6,222 bases of DNA, from NCBI GenBank assembly GCA_027080445.1, contig JALWRY010000193.1:346-6567 (forward strand). The letters are read 5' to 3'. The stretch is from Thiohalobacter sp. (GTDB lineage: Bacteria; Pseudomonadota; Gammaproteobacteria; DSM-19610). A model generated the notes under the pieces. That model searched no databases, was not told the origin of the DNA, and saw nothing but the letters and a program-made list of their open reading frames with translations. Positions 4,936 through 6,222 of this stretch are shown here, piece by piece (positions within the stretch are counted from its first letter, which is position 1; each line of letters starts with the position of its first letter). The position numbers and the translations under genes are program-made.

Positions 4936-6222
4936 TCACTCATTTTCGAGCGGAGCGACCTCCAGGCCCGGATACGAGATCCGCTGCATGGCCTGAAGCA
5001 GCCGCTGCACCGAAAAGCTGCCGCCATACCGCCGCCCCATCTTGTGGGGGTTGCTATGCCCCATAAGGGCATCGGCTATCTCTTCGTCCAACCCAGCCTC
5101 ACGGCAGGCATCGCGGAAGGTGTGGCGAAAGCTGTGGAACACCTTGCGCTTGTCTGTGATGCCAAGCTCCTTGCGCAGGAAGCGCATGAAGGACTTCGAA
5201 AACCCGGCCGACCATTTGCCGAAGCGGTCGGGGTGGAGGTCGGGGAACAGGCGCTCGGCCCCCTGGTTCCGGATGCGTTCCACATACCGCAGGAAGCCTG
5301 CCTCGATCACCTTCGGATGGATCGGCAGGCGGCGCCGCGATGCGGTGTTCTTGAGCCGCTTGGCGGTACCCTGTTCGCCCGGCATGTCGTCGATCACCAG
5401 GCACCAGACGTCGTCGATGCATTGGATGTCGGTCACAAGCAGTTGGGCAAGTTTTTCCACACGACAGCCCTGATAGAGCGCAAGGAGCGGGATCCAGCGG
5501 CCCGCATCGCGCACGCCGCGTCCCAGATTCTTCCGCTCGACAAACAGCGGTGACTGGAAAATCTGGCGCAGGTCCCTCTGGTCGAACGGCAGGCGGTGAC
5601 GGCTGTCGCTTTTGGGCGTCGGGATGCGCTGGGCGGGGTTCTTGTCGAGCTTGCCGTTGTTGATGCCCGTGTTGAACAGGGCGCAGATGAGGGTGATCTT
5701 TTTATTCACGGTCTTGGGCGCCAGTCCACGGCCGATGAGTTCATCCCGGTAGCGGATGACATCCGTTCGCTCCACCCTGTCGGCGGCCTTCTGCCCGATG
5801 ACAGACAGAAAATCATCGAGCGTCCGCCGCACATCATCGACGGTCCGCTGGGGGCGATTCGGGTCGAATCGCTGCCAGTCCTCGAACAGCTCATCGAAAG
5901 TAACGTGCCCCGGCTGGGCCGTGGCTAGGCGTGAGGTCTCGGGCGGCTCGGGCGTCCAAACCACCTCGCCTTGGTCGCGGGCGATCTGCTGGTCGTGCAC
6001 CTCGGTCACGGTCTGCAAGAACCGGTACAGCAGCTCCCGGTATCGGGACTCGTCACCACGCAGCTCGATCCCAAGCAGGTGCAGGAATCCGGCCAGAGCC
6101 GGTTCCACTGCCTCGATGCGGGCGTCGGCCAGTATTTCCCGCAGGGCGTCACGGGTCTCGTGGCGCTCTGCCTTGCGTTCCTCGCGCTCAGTTCGGAAGG
6201 TACCTTCGCGGCGGTCGTATTC
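4936..6222 (-). CDS. Tyrosine recombinase / phage-type integrase, N-terminus off right edge
   Basis: The minus-strand frame is open from the window edge (6222) to TGA at 4938-4936, 428 residues visible. A GTG at 6108 is in frame, but 38 further open codons precede it (beginning EYDRREGTFRTE), so the true start lies beyond the window. A core-binding (SAM-like) domain spans about VTFDELFEDW to LFNTGINNGKLDKNP. The catalytic domain holds every expected residue: Arg in YQGCRVEKLAQL (5463-5461), Lys in RLKNTASRRR (5352-5350), His and Arg in HSFRHTF (5136-5134 and 5127-5125), His in LMGHSNPHK (5058-5056) and the nucleophile Tyr in GRRYGG (5028-5026). Such enzymes insert and excise genomic islands at att sites. 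The C-terminus seems complete. No tRNA or att core is visible nearby. It probably marks an edge of the island carrying the DUF262/HEPN genes, or of a neighbouring one. Confidence 0.93.
   Translation of the reverse strand, partial: EYDRREGTFRTEREERKAERHETRDALREILADARIEAVEPALAGFLHLLGIELRGDESRYRELLYRFLQTVTEVHDQQIARDQGEVVWTPEPPETSRLATAQPGHVTFDELFEDWQRFDPNRPQRTVDDVRRTLDDFLSVIGQKAADRVERTDVIRYRDELIGRGLAPKTVNKKITLICALFNTGINNGKLDKNPAQRIPTPKSDSRHRLPFDQRDLRQIFQSPLFVERKNLGRGVRDAGRWIPLLALYQGCRVEKLAQLLVTDIQCIDDVWCLVIDDMPGEQGTAKRLKNTASRRRLPIHPKVIEAGFLRYVERIRNQGAERLFPDLHPDRFGKWSAGFSKSFMRFLRKELGITDKRKVFHSFRHTFRDACREAGLDEEIADALMGHSNPHKMGRRYGGSFSVQRLLQAMQRISYPGLEVAPLENE

Noticed and set aside
4912..5553. Plus-strand frames of 213 and 143 codons opposite the integrase
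   Set aside because: The minus strand carries every tyrosine recombinase catalytic residue here. The plus-strand frames look like its mirror and have no family signature.
1..6222. CRISPR array, tRNA or rRNA gene
   Set aside because: I saw no regularly spaced short repeats, no cloverleaf-like stretch with a T-loop consensus, and no rRNA-like sequence. The only substantial repeat is the 147-bp pair.

Overview
The window looks like part of a proteobacterial genomic island carrying anti-phage genes, bounded by mobile-element genes. GC content is moderate to high and unevenly distributed. I cannot name the species. A gamma- or betaproteobacterium is a guess from the style of the integrase, the IS fragment and the WYL regulator.

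Layout, left to right. The first 22 codons of a minus-strand WYL-type HTH regulator run off the left edge (67..1). A roughly 165-bp divergent control region follows, with several overlapping inverted repeats that could be that regulator's operator. Next comes a broken 5' copy of a HEPN gene (233..391), then two plus-strand DUF262 genes 13 bp apart. The first (395..1870) has a GmrS-like domain without a nuclease domain. The second (1884..3866) is a GmrSD-like protein with an N-terminal DUF262 domain and a C-terminal DUF1524 HNH/His-Me domain. An intact HEPN gene with an RNxxxH motif (3955..4608) follows 88 bp later. Then come an IS3-like transposase 5' fragment (4796..4888) and a minus-strand tyrosine recombinase (6222..4936) whose N-terminus lies off the right edge.

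The main structural feature is a 147-bp direct repeat (170-316 and 3892-4038; 144/147 identical) flanking the DUF262 pair. Each copy holds the HEPN gene's 5' flank, its ribosome binding site and its first 28 codons. The DUF262 pair has lower GC (52% in a hand-counted 300-bp sample) than the HEPN gene (64% in a 300-bp sample). The simplest reading is that a WYL-HEPN locus gained a two-gene DUF262 cassette and the HEPN 5' end was duplicated. Recombination between the repeats would remove the cassette and leave an intact HEPN gene beside the WYL gene.

Functional model (inference): the WYL protein represses the locus. The DUF262 proteins recognise foreign or modified DNA using a nucleotide-dependent DGQQR domain, and the second one cuts it. 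The HEPN protein may act as an RNase effector or partner. GmrSD-type restriction and HEPN RNases are established families. I do not recognise this exact combination (DUF262-only + DUF262-DUF1524 + this HEPN + WYL, with a duplicated HEPN leader) as a named system.
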